A stretch of 64,000 nucleotides of DNA, taken from Flaccisagitta enflata. Taxonomy: Eukaryota; Chaetognatha; Sagittoidea; Aphragmophora. Below, piece by piece: positions 10,830-22,138 of the stretch (position 1 is the first letter of the stretch; the number at the start of each line of letters is the position of its first letter). The notes under the pieces were generated by a model. That model made no database searches and was not told where the DNA came from. It saw nothing but the letters and a program-made list of their open reading frames with translations. The stretch lies in assembly GCA_965153355.1 (NCBI GenBank), contig OZ231126.1, positions 103,602,001 to 103,666,000 on the forward strand, given 5' to 3'. The translations under genes and the position numbers were made by a program.

Positions 10830-11540
10830 TAAGACAATTCTAGGACACACCTAGCATCATTCATAACCCTTAGTTACTTAAGGACAATTTTAGGACAACC
10901 TTAGGACAACTCTAGCACAACTTTAGAACAACTTTAGGACAAATCTAGAACAACTTTAGAACAAATATAGGTAAACATTAGGACAACTCCAAGACAACTT
11001 TAGGACAACTGTAGGACAACTTTAGGACAACTCTAGGACGACTCTAAGACGACTCTAGGACAACTCTAGGACAACTCTAAAACAACTTTAGGACAACTCT
11101 GGGACAACTTTAAAACAACTGGGACAATTCTTATACAATTCTAGGATGACTTGAAAAATTCTAGGACAACATTCTGAAAACTCAAGGACAAATCAAGGAC
11201 ATATCAAGGACATCTCTTGAACAATTCTAAAACAACTCTAAAACAACTCCCTGACCACTCTGATTTTTGTAGGACCACACTAGAACAACTTCAGGACTAG
11301 TAGGACAAGTAGGACAACTTTGGACAATTCTAGGACAACTCTACAATGAGTGAAAGACACTCTTAGGACAATTCCAGGACAACTAAAGTACAACTTCAGT
11401 ACAAAATAGACAACTGTAGGATGACTAAAAAAAAAACCCTAGGACAATTGAGACAACTTCAAGACCACTCAAGGACAACACAAGGACAACTCAAGGACAA
11501 ATCAAAGACAACTCGTGGACAACCTAAGAACAACTCATGG
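10830..11540. repeat. ~11-bp tandem array (TAGGACAACTT)
   Basis: About 50 degenerate units around TAGGACAACTT/CTAGGACAACT. The unit drifts along the array (AAGGACAACTC near 11470). No gene. Confidence 0.9.
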
Positions 11541-11805
11541 ACAACTCATGGGCTATTCAAAAACAAAGTAAACACAGTGAAAAGAGGAAAATAACAAATC
11601 TCCCAAAAGCTAATTTGTATGATTCAGTAATCAGTTATCAGGCTCGTTCTCCGCTCAAACTAAAAAGCGCATTCGCGCGCATTACGCACAGCTCCGTGGG
11701 TTGATAATGGAGGATCCCAACCCACCGAATCCAAGAAAATCAGTGGACTCTGGCGGACTCGTTAACTTATGTAAAATCCTATACTTATAATGTAATTTCG
11801 ATGTA

Positions 11806-12033
11806 TTTTTAGTCGCGTGCTACGCGACTCTACACCCCGCTTTGTCCGTCCATCCGTCCGTCCGTCGGTCCGTTGGTCCGTCGGTCCGTCCATCCGTCGG
11901 TCCGTAACACTTTACTTTTTTGGCATTAATGGGGTTTTTGGCCTTACTGCTCCTGCCCAAATGCTCCGCTGACCTCAATTATGGCCCCTGCCCACCCGCA
12001 CGCGACTGGGGTAGCCGTGTATCCGGCCTTGTT
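11806..12033 (+). mobile_element. family A element, full single arm
   Basis: Begins TTTTTAGTCGCGTGC..GCGACT (hairpin) and continues CTACACCCCGCTTTGTCCG. A tract of GTCC/GTCG/GTTG repeats follows, then ACTTTACTTTTTTGG, TACTGCTCCTGCCCAAATG and CCCCTGCCCACCCGCACGCG, ending GTAGCCGTGTATCCGGCCTTGTT shortened: GTATCCGGCCTTGTT. No clear target duplication was found. It is the best single-arm reference copy in the window. Confidence 0.85.
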
Positions 12034-13130
12034 AGTATTACTATCAAGCCTCTAATGATTTCAAATTGATTTTTTTTGTAGAAATGGACCATTTGGGGTT
12101 AATAGAAGTGAAAAATCACATGATTACACCAGGTTGAAAAAAGTCGCATTTCTTATTTATTTCCCATCATGGCGGATTGTGAATCGGGTCTGATTGAATT
12201 CTTGAACTGTGATTTAGTAAAATATTCACATTTTTTGGTTTTACAGACTAAAATAACTCCATTCTTGCTCATTTTTAATCGTTATTTGTTGCATTTCAGC
12301 TTAATTTACATGAAAATCGAGGATCAGTAACAAAATTCAGTTTTTGAACTGTATTCATATTGACATAGGCTATCTGATTATGATTGGTTTTTTCAAATTT
12401 TCTCAATTATGAAATTGACCTTTTTTGCCACCTCACAAAACCGCGATTACAGAAACAGCCCTAGCAAAAAATAGGCCAAAATTACCCCCTTTTTTATGTC
12501 ACACTGATGTCACACTTAAAACCACAATGAAAAAGATATAAAAAAATCATTAAGCCTACCCAACTATGGGTCATTTTTATCTGATTGCAATCCCTAAAGA
12601 AGAATTAAAGATTATATGGCAACCAATTGTTAACTATGCAAAAAGTTCACTTTTAGTTGATGTATCTAAAATAATGATTTATTTGATTTTGATACATAGT
12701 AGTATACTATACTTTAAATGACAATATCTTAAGTATTATGGAAATTTTCTTTTTTCCCCCTTTAGTATAGACATAACCCAAGTTACATGCAAAATTTCAG
12801 ACCTTAATGTCAATTCTAGCCAGAGATATTGATTTTTGAAGAGAGTGACGGAAAATGTTAACACCCTGTTACTCTAATGTTACTCTGATTACGATGAAAA
12901 CTAATATAGTTGAACACATTTCAAGTATTGGAATATCTTTTTTTATATGATCTGAACGAGTATCAAATTCTGAGCATAGGGCTCAAATTTTAAGCTAATG
13001 GGTGCAACCATTATGAAATTATGACATTTTTATCAATGTTAACGAATTCAGTTGCCTTATTTCCGCCAGTCTAGTTTATTGTGGAAACTGCCATAAGAGG
13101 AATGCGGGGATTCAGGGAAAATTAAATGAG
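12034..13130. other. no gene recognised
   Basis: AT-rich sequence with many stops in all frames. No repeat or conserved motif could be named. Confidence 0.4.
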
Positions 13131-13134
13131 GAGT

Positions 13135-13171
13135 GGGTTGAGGAAAGACACAGAGACAGAAAGGGAAAGAA

Positions 13172-13254
<83 letters not shown>

Positions 13255-13345
13255 GAGCTAGAAAGACAGAAAGACAGAAAGACAGAAAGACAGAGAGACA
13301 GTGAGACAGACAGTGAAATAGACAGAGAGAGGCAGAGACAGAGAC

Positions 13346-13402
<57 letters not shown>
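13135..13402. repeat. compound (GA)n / (GACA)n microsatellite
   Basis: A GA run (13177-13234), then GACA and AAGACAG units, then another GA run to 13402. The long frames here are repeat translations and are not called. Confidence 0.95.
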
Positions 13403-13408
<6 letters not shown>

Positions 13409-14081
13409 GGTGTTGAGATAATCAATGAGAGGGTAGGATGATTCTTGAGGGCAGTAGTGTGATAGTGGATTGATCAGTGATAGGGGGGGTGGGGGTGTCA
13501 CCGATATATAATGTGATTCAGAATGTTTCGGGGGTAGAAGTAAAAATTTTGGGGGGCAGTTATAGTCCCGATCTTCGATGCGGGACTCGTTTCTCTCAGA
13601 GATGGGGGGGAAAGAGGGGGAGTCAAAGAGAAAGTCGATTGACAAGTAGTAAGGGGGAGGGGGATGTGCCTGAGAAAAAGAGGAGTGGGGTTCGAGTTTA
13701 AAGCTCAAGTTCCCCACAGTAAGGCGCCACTACGAGAGCGAGGCCCTACTGATAGATGAAAAGGCACGGGGTTTTCTGGGTATCATGAAATATATTGCTC
13801 AGAGAAGGCCCGGGGGCAGACCGAGAGAGAAGACGTCAGATCGAGCTGCTTTTATACTGGCGAGAGAGGAAGAAGGAGGAGGAAGAAGAGGAGAGGGAAG
13901 GAGAAGAGAGAGAGAAGCCTTGTCTTCTCGGTTGATTAACCCTTTCTCTGTAATGAATTGTCTATTAACCCCAGAGATGCAGATTCAAGGTAGCAAAGTG
14001 GCATTGCTACGGGGCAGGCAAGGCCCAATGTGCGGCAGATGCGGCAGGAGGGGAAAGGGAAGGCAATGAAAGGCTACAGAA

Positions 14082-14229
14082 ACAAGGCCGGATACACGGC
14101 AATTCAGTCGCGGACGATTGGGCAGGAGCAGCACTGCGAAAACCGCTCGGAATTCAAAAATGTGACAGACCGACGGACCTACCGATGGACCAACACGGCA
14201 AGGTGTAGTCGCGTGTCCGTGACTAAAAC
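14082..14229 (-). mobile_element. family A element, single arm
   Basis: Starts AACAAGGCCGGATACACGGC and carries a shortened body (GGGCAGGAGCAG, a GACC/GACG tract). It ends TGTAGTCGCGTGTCCGTGACTAAAA. The loop of the hairpin differs from copy to copy. Confidence 0.85.
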
Positions 14230-14454
14230 GGAAAGAAGAATGAAAGTACGACATGAAGGGAAAAATTAACTTGTGGAAAGAAAGAAAGAAAGAAAGAAAG
14301 GAAGAACATACTAAATTGAGAGAAGGAAGACAGAATGATACAATCAACAGTGAGTAAAAGCTGCAGCAGCTCTTGAGAGACCAATTCTGCTACGCGGCAG
14401 CTTGCGGAATCTGCATCTCTGATTAACCCTTTCATCCACTTATTCTTTTTTCAT

Positions 14455-14550
14455 TCTTAGATGCGTCCTTGCATCTCTATGAGAGGGTCTGACAGTTTGT
14501 CAGTTGGTCCGTTGGTTGGTCTCTCCGTTATCATTTTAATCCATCACGCG
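14455..14550 (+). mobile_element. hairpin plus tetranucleotide element (family D, diverged)
   Basis: AGATGCGTCCTTGCATCT forms a 6-bp stem (AGATGC/GCATCT). CTATGAGAGGGTCTG follows, then a GTCAGTTGGTCCGTTGG tract. The layout is the same as family A, with an unrelated stem. Confidence 0.45.
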
Positions 14551-14659
14551 ACTGTTTCCCTCTTGGGCTTGTTTTTTTTTGTCCGCGATGGAATACCATT
14601 CCGACGCGGGTGGTCGTCGTCATCGTTGTCGTCATTGTTGTCAACACGAGGCTAACTCT

Positions 14660-15125
14660 TGAACGCCTTGACTAATTTGCTTCATATTTGGAGGGAAGTT
14701 GTACTAGAGTAAGCCGCTTAACATCCTATGCGTATGTTATGATCCAACCACCCAACCCGCCCAACCAGCCTACCAGCCTAAAAGTGAAAAACGTGCATTT
14801 TTGAACCAATTTGGTTGAAACTTGGTACTTGGTCTAAAGGGAAGGACTCAACATATGTATTGGAATTGTAAAGATTTTAGCATGCTTACCGGCCAAACCG
14901 GCCTACCATCCAACCAGCCTACCAGCCTGAAAGTGAAAAATGTGCATAGCTTGGGCATTTTTAACCAATTTGGTTGAAATTTGGTGAGTAGTCCCTAAAT
15001 GGAAGGACTCAACATATGGATTTGATTTATAAAGATTTTAGCCTACCACCCAACTATCCTACCACCCTAACAGTGAAATGTAAACAATTTTAAACCAATT
15101 TGGTTAAAACTTGGTATGACGTCAA
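14660..15125 (-). repeat. ~125-bp minisatellite, same family as 57775-58625
   Basis: Three to four units containing GGAAGGACTCAACATATG, CAACCAGCCTACCAGCCT, AGTGAAAAATGTGCAT and AACCAATTTGGTTGAAA. The array at 57775 has the same unit in the other orientation, so this satellite is dispersed. Confidence 0.85.
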
Positions 15126-15770
15126 ATCTGCCAGAAAAAAATGAGGTGACTCACCCCACTTTCGCATCAATAATGGATTAAATATCCATCCACAAATGTT
15201 TTCTTTGCTCAAGTTGTCACTTGATACACTTGATATGTATGTCTGTTTCATATTCTACGCTTATAGTCGCCTTTTGAAAAGCAATTCTCACGGAAAATGG
15301 CGAAAAAATGAAGATTTTAAGGGAAATCTTGTTGACATTTTTTTTTATTTTCTGAGGTCGAAATTATAAGAAAGCCACACCTAGAAGAATTTTGCATTTT
15401 CAAAAACATAGTTCTCTCAAGAAACGATTTAGGAAGAGAACTATGTTCTTTGTTTTTTAATTTCTTTATTTTCTTTGCAAACTTATAATTTCGACCAACC
15501 CCTTGTCAGTGACAAAAAAGAAATTTGTAGAAATTTTCAGTAAATCTTCTTCAGTAGTATAAGCTAAATCTGAGTCTCTTGCTAAATGGATGCAAATTTT
15601 GCTTTCAGATATCATGCATGTCATATCTCAATCACTTTGATTCACTTGTTTTTCTACTTTCATTTGTGTATTTTTTCTATTTCTACCAATTTTGATACCC
15701 TAAATGTTGGCTTCGTGGGCACGCTGTCGTATGTAGATTGTATGTGATTTAACACAATTCTATCATGCTA
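15126..15770. other. no gene recognised
   Basis: AT-rich. A short inverted pair (ACATAGTTCTCTC at 15407-15419 against GAGAACTATGTTC at 15435-15448) is the only structure seen. Confidence 0.4.
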
Positions 15771-15775
15771 ACTGG

Positions 15776-16490
15776 CAAAACCATTTGACAATGCCGTTTG
15801 ACAATGCCATTTGACAATGCCGTTTGACAATGCCATTTGACAATGCCGTTTGACAATGCCATTTGACAATGCCATTTGACAATGCTGTTTGACAGTGCGA
15901 TATGACAATGCCATATAACAGTGCTATTTGACAATGTCATCTGACAATGCCGTTGACAATGTTGTTTGACAATGCCGTTTGACAATGCCATTTGACAATG
16001 CCATTTGACAATGCTGTTTGACAATGCCGTTTGACAATGCCGTTTGACAAAGCCATTTGACAATGCCATTTGACAATGCAATATGACAATGCAATTTGAC
16101 AATGCCATGTGACAATGTCATTTGACAATGCCATATGACAATACCGTTTGACAATATCGCTTGACAATGCTGTTTGACAATGCCGTTTGACAATGTCGTT
16201 GGACAATGCCATTTGACAATACCATTTGACAATGCCGTTTGACGATGCCTTTTGACAATGCCGTTTGACAATGCCGCTTGACAATGCCGCTTGACAATGC
16301 CGTTTGACAATGCCGTTTGACAATGCCGTTTGACAATACCGTTTGACAATGCCATTTGACAATGCCGTTTGACAATGCCGTTTGACAATGCCATTTGACA
16401 ATGCCATTTGACAATGCCGTTTGACAATGCCATTTGACCATGCCGTTTGACAATGCCATTTGACAATGCCGTTTGACATCGCAGATTGAC
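15776..16490. repeat. 13-bp tandem array (TTTGACAATGCCR)
   Basis: About 54 copies of a 13-bp unit, TTTGACAATGCCA/G. Thirteen is not a multiple of three, so all three minus-strand frames stay open and give the same 13-residue cycle (NGIVKWHCQMALS-like). These long frames are not genes. Confidence 0.95.
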
Positions 16491-16545
16491 AATGCAGTCG
16501 TGAACTGTCGTATAGCAGTCGTATACTGTAGCTAATACATCAAAC

Positions 16546-16945
16546 TAGGCTGGATACACGGCTACCCTAGTTGCGTGCCGGTGGGCAGGAGCAGTGCTGG
16601 AGAAGGTCACTACTAGTGACTCACTAGGGTATCTGGGCAGGAGCCGTATGCTCAAAAATGCCAAAAAAGTAAAAAGGGGACCGACCAACCTACCGACCAA
16701 CCAACCAACCGACAGACCAACGACAAACCAACATAGCTGGGTGTAGTCATGGAGCACGCGACTAAAAAACACATTTCACGCAGTCAGGAGTCTTGACAAT
16801 TTTTAGTCGCGGACACGCGACTTCACCTTGCTGTGTCCGTTGGTAGGTCGGTCCCTCCATAACATTTTTGAAATACAAGCGGTTTTTGCATTTCTGCCCC
16901 TGCCCAACCGTCTGCGACTGGATTGCCCTGTGTATGGCCTTCTTT
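16546..16945. mobile_element. family A pair, tail to tail
   Basis: A minus-oriented copy (16546-16769, starting AGGCTGGATACACGGCTACC and ending GCACGCGACTAAAAAA) faces a plus-oriented copy (16800-16945, starting TTTTAGTCGCGGACACGCGACT). About 30 bp separate them. Together they look like one foldback element with the AACAAGGCCGGATACACGG sequence at both outer ends. Confidence 0.75.
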
Positions 16946-16953
16946 CAAACCAG

Positions 16954-18158
16954 GGTTTATTTTTGGACGCCATGACTATGTGATTGTCCACACTTTGATC
17001 ATGTGTCTAAGTGGCAGTTCCAAGTTTATATTGTATCCCAACAACTGCACTCACGCACGCGGAGTTCATAAATGGATGTGTCATGGGTTAAAGGTATGGT
17101 CAATTTATGTTGAGACCACATACAAATACACACCTTTACATACCACATTTTTAGTTGCGGACACGCAACTCTATAAGAGACTTTGTCCATCCATTGGTCC
17201 GTTGGTCTGTTAGTCTGTCGGTCCGTCCATCAGCACGAGTTGAAAAGTGGGAAAAGAGGGAAGTGCGCATATCCGCCCCTACCCACCCGTCCGCAACTGG
17301 TGGCCGTGTATCCAACCTTGTTTTTTGTATCATGTCAATTGGCATGATCTAAAAAAATATTAATTTTTATCACAATTATGTGGAGATTCCTGGAATTGAC
17401 CCTTTCATTCCAAAGATGACCATTTCAACAACACTTGATGGAACCAGGTATGTGTGTGTGTGACTGTGTGTGTGGGTTACATTGGCCAGGCCAGAGTGCC
17501 TAGAAAAGTAAATATTGAACTTCCCCTGGAAAAATGTTTTTCCTATGCAAAAATTTTTTCCAATGAGCCCTAGCGGCTAGCACTACTTTGGAAACCACTG
17601 TTACAGTGACTGCGAGGTTTCCATAGAAATGAATGACAGAGACAAAATTTGCAAAATACATGATAATAGAAAAATTGGCTCCAATGCTGATTCAATGCAA
17701 ACTTTAACCTCACCCTTACTACTGATGGTTCCTGGTCAAATTGAGTTGCACAGTGGCTCATTTGAAAGAATATGTGTAGAAGAAAAAATCTACCTCCAGG
17801 GGAAGCCGGAAGGCATGATTTAACAATATTGTGCAAGCTGGCCCGTGAAGTGTGTGTGTGTGTGTGTTCATTTGTATGTGTGAATGAGAGAGAGGGATGG
17901 ATGGACAGACGGACAGAGAGAGACAGAGCAACATTATGTCGTTTGGTGTATTGAATTATGTGTGACACATTACAAAAGGTAACTTAATGATTTGTAATGT
18001 AATATGGTACTTTCTACAGGCGCAATCATATATTCATCAGCGTTTTCCGCATCATCTCGATTGAGTCTAAGGCGATATACAATGAGGAAATCTGCAATTA
18101 TGACGCAAGGATACAGTTGAACCCTGCTCTCCATTGGAATTCTGCCTATAAAAGATGA
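16954..18158 (+). CDS. 3' part of an unrecognised multi-exon gene
   Basis: Three proposed exons join in phase: 16954-17093 (after TTCTTTCAAACCAG, donor AAAG|GTATGG), 17386-17447 (after TGTGGAG, donor CCAG|GTATGT) and 18020-18158 (after TACTTTCTACAG, ending TGA). They give about 112 codons plus a split first codon. The upstream exons were not found. The first exon has three Cys (MCLSGSSK, PNNCTH, WMCHGLK); the second reads IPGIDPFIPKMTISTTLDG; the third reads RNHIFISVFRIISIESKAIY and continues to LHWNSAYKR. An alternative last exon, 17607-17823 (after CACTGTTACAG), also fits the same donor phase. No domain is recognised. A family A copy (17148-17322) lies in the first intron, and a foldback transposon begins 7 bp after the stop. 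The acceptor of the second exon has a poor pyrimidine tract. Confidence 0.35.
17148..17322 (+). mobile_element. family A element, single arm
   Basis: Begins TTTTTAGTTGCGGACACGCAACT, in which both stem halves changed relative to AGTCGCG/CGCGACT and remain complementary. It ends TGGCCGTGTATCCAACCTTGTT. It sits in an intron of the gene called at 16954-18158. Confidence 0.85.
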
Positions 18159-18164
18159 AAGTTA

Positions 18165-18717
18165 CACAGTGGGCCTTAATTGGATATGGGTTCAAAAAAA
18201 TCCTCAGCAATAGACATTTAATAATAAAGAATTGATATTGATTTTTAAAAATATCTTTAAAATGTGTCTATTTTTTTATATATCTATTTATAGACCTCAA
18301 TGAATTTTGGAAATTCTAATTCAAGATTCATATTCCTGATAAAATTTCTAATCATTTGATGGGTCATATTATATATTATCATATCAAAATACAAATTTCA
18401 TATTATATGCCATTACAAAAATGCAACGATGGCCTTAAATATAATCAGTTTTTTTTATATGAAAGTATATAGTATGACCTATCAAATGATTGAAAACTAT
18501 ACTGGGAATATGAATCATGAATATGAATCTTTAACTAGAATTTTAAAATTGATTGATCATTGAGATCTATATTTAAATTTATAAGAAAATAGACATATTT
18601 TTGTGATTTTTGCAAAAAATTTCAATGGAAATCAATTTTTCACTTTAGAATGCACTTATTTGTATTCACTGCTGCTGAGGATTTTTTTGAACCAAAATCC
18701 AATTAAGGCCCACTGTG
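18165..18717. mobile_element. foldback MITE, Tc1/mariner type (TA duplication)
   Basis: Its ends are CACAGTGGGCCTTAATTGGA and the inverse, flanked on both sides by TA (18163-18164 and 18718-18719). Nearly the whole 553 bp is an imperfect palindrome centred near 18430. It carries no coding capacity and begins 7 bp after a proposed stop codon, so it may form the 3' UTR of that gene. Confidence 0.8.
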
Positions 18718-19044
18718 TAATTCATGGTCCCTTCAAGTTGATTTCTTTTATTTTCTTTATTGGCAATAATAGAAGTCCTCATATTTCAGAAAAAAATTGT
18801 TGGTCCCCTGAAATCCATTAAGGCGGGGTACAACTGAATTAGATTTGTGTTTCCATCGCTGTTCATACCAGGAGAAGAATGTCAATGTTTATTCTTATTG
18901 TACTATCTTGCTAAAAAGTATATTGGCAAGATAGGTTATACTAAATTCATCTATCAATGAATACAGATAATATTTTAGAATTTCAACTAGTATTTGGTGT
19001 GACCTCTTTTGGCATCAACTACTGCCTTTACGCGCCTCAGTATA

Positions 19045-19899
19045 CAGTGGATTACTGCCTTATCGGCACCTGATTTAACAGCTTTTTGGATTTAGCAGCC
19101 AGGATACCTTGGTTCCTATTTTTTTTAGGTTTTTATAATGTTAATTTTTCCAGATTTAACAACACCTGATTTAACAGCCAAACTTGATTTACAGGCATTT
19201 TTTTTTAGTTCAAGAGAAAAATCATTTCTAAGTCAAAAACATTAACCTAGAAAAAAGCTGTATGAATTTTTATGATTCAAATATTAATCATTTTATATTC
19301 TTTTTATAAATTTCCAATTTTAGATAATATTTCAATTCAAATCATAAATACATAAAAAGAAAAAGTAATTCAAAGCATGTAAAAGTATTAAATGAAAATG
19401 ATGAAAAAATATGAAGTGGGACTAAAAGGAACATTTGTTTAAAATGATTTGAATTAAGATTATTTTTTCCTCAACTACTATGGTATTTTTTACCTTGCTA
19501 AATAGTTTAAGCATTTTACATATAAATAATAATCTGTCAAGATATCAAAACAAGCCTAACAGAGACTATCTGTGTTAATCTGTCACTCTATTTGCCAGAT
19601 GCACAAATGCTCAACCATTTTAGTTTATTGAGCACATATTCATAGGCCATATTTGAGGTCACTTCACTTGGGCAGGAGCAATGAGGCCATAGACCGCAAA
19701 AACTAAAAAAAGTAGTGTGAGGGACGGATGGACGGACCAACAGACGGACCAATGGACTGACAAATGGACCGCCAAAGCGGGTGTAGTTGCATAGCACGCG
19801 ACTAAAAATGATAAAATTGGTAATTGGATTTAACAACATTCGGATTTAACAACCAAAATTCCCCAGTCCCTTCAAGATCGTTAAATTGCATTTCCACTG
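19045..19899. mobile_element. pogo/Tigger-like non-autonomous element
   Basis: Begins CAGTGGATTACTGCC and ends GCATTTCCACTG, with TA on both sides (19043-19044 and 19900-19901). Inside both ends are repeats of GATTTAACAGC / GGATTTAACAACC, a pattern typical of Tigger-like ends. It is 855 bp with no transposase. A partial family A copy is nested within it. Confidence 0.7.
19646..19809 (-). mobile_element. family A element, partial, nested
   Basis: ACTTGGGCAGGAGCAATGAGG, a GACGGACC tract, and the end GCATAGCACGCGACTAAAAA. It lies inside the pogo-like element, so it inserted later or was carried by it. Confidence 0.8.
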
Positions 19900-20059
19900 T
19901 ACTTTTGTAGCGGAATTGTAAGTAGGATCAATATTCTTCCACACCATAGAGGGCAATTTGTGAATCTCTTAGTCCTGACACTGACTTGGCATCTTCTTCT
20001 TATGGGACAATATAAAAAATCGGATTCAAGACTGGACTATTTCCAGACCTGGTCTACAA

Positions 20060-20880
20060 TTTGAAGTGCCATTTCTTCATCGTAGCGGCTCACCACATGT
20101 AGTAGTTTGTCTGTGACGACTTATTGCTGAGAATCACAGAATTTAAAATGCAGCTTTTTGCCATTTTCACTATGACGTAGCAATCTTATTTCTCTTGTCA
20201 TTTCTAAATGGACTAATTTTCCTACATATGTTTTTATTGCTAATCAAAATCTAGTAGTTTTGCTTCATAATAATTGCAAGATAGTAATTGGTCAACTTTA
20301 CTTTAAAAGTCTTTGGCCGGCCATTGTTCCATTGGTTCGTCTGTGTGCAGTAGATGTCATCTAGACTTGGAAATACATGGAATTTGAATGCTTCATATAG
20401 AAAAAGTTGGAAGTTTCCCTTCACCCCACTTAGGTAATATGGAGAAGCAAAAATCATGTAGATGACCTTAATTCTTTTTGCGTCATCAAATTATTTCTCA
20501 ATGTGGTCCATAATATAGCCTTGAGCGGGTAGTAAGCTGTTGTCGTTTGTTGTGTCAATTCTTATAAACTTGAGAACCACAACTAAGATGTTGATGAAAC
20601 TTGGTCAGTGTTTTTCTTTTTGGCATTACTCACCTGTGCACCGACTTTCAACAACATTCATAAATATTTACTACCCTTTGCCTATTATTTTTGTAGTAAT
20701 ATTTATTCTTGGACTTGTGCAATTTACATATGGGAAGGGTAGTAAAGGTTCACCAATGTTGCTCAAACTTGTTTTGGAAGTTCATTGCTGTAATCAAAGC
20801 TCCACTGAAAGATTTCAGTAAATTCTGAGTATTGGTTAAGAAGATATAAGGGTATTTACAATTTATCTAGTTGAGACAGT
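20060..20880. other. no gene; fragment of a foldback MITE end
   Basis: At 20347-20376 the sequence CAGTAGATGTCATCTAGACT.. matches the terminal 29 bp of the element at 22139-22711 almost exactly. No other feature is supported. Confidence 0.5.
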
Positions 20881-20889
20881 AATGAGGGC

Positions 20890-21165
20890 AGATTTGAACC
20901 TGAGAGGGTCATTTTGAGGGCTGAATTGAGACAGATTTTAGGTTTGAGAGGTGTGATTTCAGGCCTGAAAGGGTTGATTTTGGGCCTGATAAGGCTGATC
21001 TAATACCTTAGTGGGCTGATTTTGGGCTTGAGTGAGCTAATTCATGATCTAGAAGGGCTGATTTTAGGCCTGAGAGGGGTGATTTTAGGACTGAGAGGGC
21101 TGACTTGGGGCCTGAGAGGGCTGATTTGGGGCCTGAGAGGGCTGATTTTGAGCCTGATAGGGGCC
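20890..21165. repeat. ~21-bp tandem array (GGCCTGAGAGGGCTGATTTTG)
   Basis: About 13 degenerate units. The array abuts a family B head and is probably the internal array of a decayed family B element. Confidence 0.85.
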
Positions 21166-21275
21166 TTGGAGGGCACGGACGGACGTACTTACAGACGGAC
21201 GGACGGACGTCTGGAAATTCACCCGTGTTCTACAGGACATCGGCCCTTTGGGGCCGCTGCCCAAAAAGGAACGAG
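21166..21275 (-). mobile_element. family B head
   Basis: A GGACGGACGTACTTACAGAC tract is followed by GTCTGGAAATTCACCCGTG, TTCTACAGGACATCGGCCC and TTTGGGGCCGCTGCCCA. This is the conserved inverted end of family B. Confidence 0.8.
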
Positions 21276-21279
21276 AAGA

Positions 21280-22136
21280 AGAAGTGGAAGAAGGAGCAGA
21301 AGAAGAAAAAAGAAGAACAAGAAGAATAGAGAAAAAGAACAAGCTTGATGCTCTCTATTTTGTTCCTGGGCAAGCAAAATTGACTAGTAGAGAAACGGGT
21401 TTGCTCACTCAATTTTAGCCGGATATTTTTCACCCCAGTCAATCTGCTTTAGACAACCTCATGATGGGGTTAACTATCTCATCACAGATTAAGGATTTCA
21501 CTTTCAGTCAATAATTTTCTCTCAGTGCCAGTGGATGATGATGAAATCTCATAGAATTCATATTGATTACATAAGCAGTTCAGAAATGGAGAATGATGAC
21601 ATTGATGAGTCCAAAAGAAAGTGTTTGCTCCTCCAAATCCATAGCTACATTCTGAGTGAATCACCTCGTATGTGATTGCCTCCTTTTGGAGCCAGTTGTG
21701 TCACTGACCCTCGGAGCATGCTTCATTGAAATCAACAGTTAAGCCCTGGAGCGTGCTTAGCAATGTGAGAAAATGAAACAAATATCTTACCAACTCATCT
21801 GGGAGAAATGTGCTTAAATCAACACAAGACTGGAGAAAGTTTCCCTCAGTATCAATAAATCATACCATACAAATAAAAAAAAAAGACGCACTTTTGAATA
21901 ACTTATTTTGCCTATGAATCTCAACAAAACCTAACAAAATCTTAGGTCATCTGAAAGCCCTTCAAAAGTACTTTCATTTGGCGCCAATCTGGTAATTCTA
22001 TCTTTTTTCGTTTAGAAATGGCACTAGTTTGAGTAAAAATATTGCCTATTTCAGTTTCGCAATCCCTATAAAAAAAATCCATTTTTACAAAATAGTGCTC
22101 CTCTTTGCAGAGCTCTAGCTCCTAAACCGCTTGAGA
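21280..22136. other. no gene recognised
   Basis: A purine-rich GAAGAAG stretch (21265-21325), then AT-rich sequence with no supported feature. Confidence 0.4.
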
Positions 22137-22138
22137 TA

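Larger units (their letters stand above)
18987..20050 (-). pseudogene. Tc1-like transposase relic, split by an insertion
   Basis: On the minus strand, 19044-18987 reads ILRRVKAVVDAKRGHTKY and then TAG. This matches the usual C-terminus of Tc1-family transposases (...RRVxAVIxAKGGHTKY). The frame is continuous with sequence beyond 19900 once the insertion at 19045-19899 and one TA are removed. Further up, at about 20020-20040, SPVLNPI resembles the SPDLNPIE motif, which carries catalytic-domain residues in this family; the final Asp of SPD is Val here. Stops follow soon after (near 20015 and 19940), so the gene is dead. The N-terminal DNA-binding part was not recognised. Confidence 0.65.

Noticed and set aside
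15776-16490. CRISPR-like array
   Set aside because: Units of 13 bp are directly tandem with no unique spacers, and the DNA is from an animal nucleus.
15749-16492. Four overlapping frames of 119-180 codons
   Set aside because: They are three frames of one 13-bp repeat.
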